A stretch of 10,017 nucleotides of DNA from Fragilaria radians (Eukaryota; Bacillariophyta; Fragilariophyceae; Fragilariales; Fragilariaceae): the NCBI GenBank assembly GCA_900642245.1, contig CAAAJI010000387.1, positions 43,393 through 53,409 on the forward strand, written 5' to 3'. The translations under genes were made by a program, and so were the position numbers. Below are positions 8,382 to 10,017 of this stretch, piece by piece. The notes beneath the pieces are model-generated. The model did not search any database. It was not told the origin of the DNA and worked only from the letters and a program-made list of their open reading frames with translations. Positions within the stretch are counted from its first letter, which is position 1; each line of letters starts with the position of its first letter.

Positions 8382-8553
8382 CTACGTACATAGAATGGTA
8401 TGTATCTCAATTAGTCATTGCATGCAATCACGGATGCGGTTAAGTTTGAATTGGCACTAGTCACAGAATGTTAGAAAGACATAGAACACTCGAGTCATTG
8501 AAACACATTCGTGATTTAATGAGGTGAAGAACTTGAATCAGATTTTCTTCACA
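8382..8553. promoter_or_regulatory. Divergent intergenic region
   Basis: These 172 bases separate the minus-strand multi-exon gene from the plus-strand TNPP-repeat gene, so at least the latter's promoter should lie here, and perhaps an upstream exon of the former. No TATA box or paired motif is convincing. The short ORF ATG-AGG-TGA at 8519-8527, just before the true start, would be a two-codon upstream ORF if transcribed. Confidence 0.3.
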
Positions 8554-9651
8554 ATGGTATCATCCTTATCGGTTTCCTTTTCATTTGCCTTGCTTTGGTT
8601 TGTTAGTATCACCCTTACGGATGTGAATGCTATAAATTGCTACGTAGAGAGTGCAACGTCAACTAAAGTTTGTACCATGAGTTACAACATTACCATCCTG
8701 TCGAAACTTCCTGATGGAACATTTACTCCTTTACTTGATTGTAACATGGACGAAACAAATTTCTTAACCCAACGATTGGACTTTTATATTGATCAACTTG
8801 CCAATTCGTACTATACGACTATGATTATTGCAGATGAAAGAGTTATCAAGACGCTGTCACCCACTTCTTTACCTACTAACCCTCCAAAGTTGACAAATCC
8901 ACCTACGAATCCACCTACAAATCCACCTACAAATCCACCTACGAATACACCCACAAATCCACCTACGAATACACCTACAAATCCACCTACAAATCCACCT
9001 ACGAATACACCCACAAATTCACCTACGAATCCACCTACAAATCGCCCCATAACATCAGCACAGCCGATTAGCATTCCTAATCCACGCTATCAACATACCA
9101 ATCGACCGACTAATCGACCCACCAATCGACCGACCAATCGACCCACCAATCGTCCAACCAATCGACCCACTCACTATGCTATTACTTTAGTGACAAAGGC
9201 ACCCACCCTTCGACCGTATCTGCTTCCAAAGCCTCTTCGAAGGCGTCATCTACAATCGGATACTACTGTAAAGGCGCAGACCAGTAACGAGAAGCTTAGA
9301 ACACCATTGACAACTATGGAAACTACAAAATTTCAGTTGAGAAGGAAATTGGGAGCAACGTTTATTTGGGGTGGTTCCTCTAGTTGGACATGCCGAAGTT
9401 GTGGTTACGATAATCAAGATCTTAGTATTTCGGAACTATGCAAACCCCCCACGGATGCAGGATTGCTTATGGTTTATGGTCAACGTTGCGTCAGCGAATT
9501 GGAACTTCGAATGTCTCAAGACCTAACGATCCTCATGAATGAAGAAGTAACGGCATTCCGTAACAATTCATCCCAAAGTAGTAGTGATACAATCGGATGT
9601 CTGAGTAACTCGGAATTGGTAATTAACTTTATTGAGAAAAACGATATTTAA
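8554..9651 (+). CDS. Secreted TNPP/TNRP-repeat protein with R-X-L processing-type sites
   Basis: An intron-less gene encodes 365 residues from the ATG at 8554; the frame opens earlier, but only with a GTG. Residues 1-26 are a classical signal peptide ending DVNA before INCYV. A Cys-containing N-domain (about 27-112) follows, then 13 TNPP-type units (114-165), a linker, six TNRP units (182-205), two basic sites RRRHL (229-233) and RRKL (263-266), and a Cys-bearing C-domain starting GATFIWGGSSSWTCRSCGYD. The two basic sites fit the R-X-L consensus at which silaffin-type diatom precursors are cut. Pro/Thr/Asn repeats suggest an extended, heavily O-glycosylated spacer. I infer a wall or extracellular-matrix protein whose C-domain could be released. 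Asn-Pro-Pro context disfavours N-glycosylation in the arrays, but NIT (about 45-47) and NSS (about 339-341) are acceptable sequons. Exact family unknown. Confidence 0.88.
   Translation: MVSSLSVSFSFALLWFVSITLTDVNAINCYVESATSTKVCTMSYNITILSKLPDGTFTPLLDCNMDETNFLTQRLDFYIDQLANSYYTTMIIADERVIKTLSPTSLPTNPPKLTNPPTNPPTNPPTNPPTNTPTNPPTNTPTNPPTNPPTNTPTNSPTNPPTNRPITSAQPISIPNPRYQHTNRPTNRPTNRPTNRPTNRPTNRPTHYAITLVTKAPTLRPYLLPKPLRRRHLQSDTTVKAQTSNEKLRTPLTTMETTKFQLRRKLGATFIWGGSSSWTCRSCGYDNQDLSISELCKPPTDAGLLMVYGQRCVSELELRMSQDLTILMNEEVTAFRNNSSQSSSDTIGCLSNSELVINFIEKNDI
8893..9048 (+). repeat. 12-bp coding minisatellite, 13 units (TNPP type)
   Basis: Thirteen tandem 12-bp units of the form ACR-AAT-MCA-CCY encode TNPP with TNTP, TNSP and TNRP variants, and stay in frame because the unit is a multiple of three. 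The block 8917-8976 is repeated at 8977-9036 with two mismatches in 60 bases, so five-unit blocks were duplicated recently. All three TNTP units begin with ACG, as expected from copying of a variant unit. Confidence 0.97.
9097..9168 (+). repeat. Second 12-bp coding minisatellite, 6 units (TNRP)
   Basis: Six tandem units of the form ACY-AAT-CGN-CCN encode TNRP six times. It shares the Thr-Asn-x-Pro frame with the first array but has Arg at position 3, making this part of the protein strongly basic. It is separated from the first array by a 48-base non-repeat linker. Confidence 0.95.
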
Positions 9652-9800
9652 CTCTTGATTTTCTTGAGACAGTGACGCTTTTTCCTTTTAAACATAAAAG
9701 TAATAACAACGAAATGATTTCAATGTTAACTATTACACCTGTTCATGGTTTATAAAGTGTATTTTCTTTGGAAGCATTTTGCATCTTGTGACTGATAACT
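9652..9800. terminator. Shared 3' region of convergent genes
   Basis: The two genes converge here with 149 bases between their stop codons. The stretch is AT-rich and should hold both polyadenylation regions; no canonical AATAAA is present, though AACATAAAAGTAATAAC (about 9690-9707) is a loose candidate for the plus-strand gene. Confidence 0.35.
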
Positions 9801-10017
9801 TTACATCGTCAGAGTAGTCGTCGTGGTTGTTTTGGTTGCTTCGGACGATGCCACGACAGAATCCACACCTAACTTTCCTTCCTCGACACTACTAAACGAT
9901 ACGTCCACAACATCCTCCTCCCTAGTTTCTGAGGTATCATCCGCAAGACTTCGTCGCAGTGGTGCATCAAAGGTTGCAAAGAAAGCACATGTCAAACCGG
10001 CTAGGACGGTAAGTAGT
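9801..10017 (-). CDS. Small secreted acidic protein (3' part, start beyond window)
   Basis: Seventy-one C-terminal residues are visible and the frame is open to the right edge, so the start lies outside; the TTG at 9995 is not a start. The visible part opens with a hydrophobic core (LLTVLAGLTCAFFATFDA) typical of the end of a signal peptide. It is followed by PLRRSLADD, whose R-S-L fits the R-X-L site of diatom secreted precursors, then an acidic Ser/Glu/Asp/Val-rich tail and a Thr run ending TTTTTTLTM. Short, low-complexity and secreted, it resembles acidic, Ser-rich precursor peptides of diatom walls in style, but no family can be named. An intron in the missing part is possible. Confidence 0.6.
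   Translation of the reverse strand, partial: LLTVLAGLTCAFFATFDAPLRRSLADDTSETREEDVVDVSFSSVEEGKLGVDSVVASSEATKTTTTTTLTM

Noticed and set aside
8811..9074. Minus-strand ORF rich in GGFVGGFVG.
   Set aside because: It is the antisense of the TNPP minisatellite; the 12-bp repeat keeps that frame open without any coding need.
8893..9168. Regular repeats considered as a CRISPR-like array.
   Set aside because: Units are 12 bp, directly tandem with no spacers, and translate in frame within a signal-peptide-bearing protein.

Overview
The window is eukaryotic nuclear DNA, most likely from a diatom. Short spliceosomal introns of about 60 to 170 nt (GT..AG, several with GTAAGT or GTAAGA donors) interrupt the genes. 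There are no ribosome-binding sites or operons. One gene codes for a secreted protein with Thr-Asn-Pro-Pro minisatellites and R-X-L processing-type sites, a style familiar from diatom cell-surface proteins. The genus cannot be fixed from sequence alone.

Layout. (1) Bases 1-1102, minus: the 5' part of a secreted glucose/sorbosone dehydrogenase of the HIPL (hedgehog-interacting-protein-like) type, in two visible exons, running off the left edge. (2) Bases 1103-5241: about 4 kb without an intact gene. It holds a decayed pogo/Tigger-type DDE transposase (minus, about 2431-3180), a possible decayed P/T/N-rich coding relic (plus, about 3726-3930), two small plus-strand ORFs whose N-termini look like signal peptides (2055-2228 and 4713-4853), and some unexplained open stretches. 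(3) Bases 5242-6801, minus: a two-exon gene for a 495-residue, mostly helical protein of unknown function with an acidic patch and an armadillo-like C-terminal part; a short first exon is recovered here. (4) Bases 6837-7007, minus: a small ORF just upstream of that gene. (5) Bases 7381-8381, minus: a probable gene of at least four exons for an unidentified protein, reconstructed from short open stretches joined by phase-0 introns. (6) Bases 8554-9651, plus: a secreted TNPP/TNRP-repeat protein of 365 residues. (7) Bases 9801-10017, minus: the 3' part of a small secreted acidic protein, entering from the right edge and convergent with (6).

The genes do not form an obvious pathway. Three of the recognisable products (HIPL-type dehydrogenase, TNPP-repeat protein, small acidic protein) carry secretory signal sequences, and two of them have R-X-L motifs like the processing sites of diatom silica- and wall-associated precursors, so the right end may be a small cluster of surface-protein genes. 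I see no prokaryote-like defence system, CRISPR array, tRNA or rRNA. No wholly new system is demonstrated. The most useful leads are the unidentified multi-exon gene, the higher-order structure of the TNPP array, and the relics in the gene-poor 4 kb.
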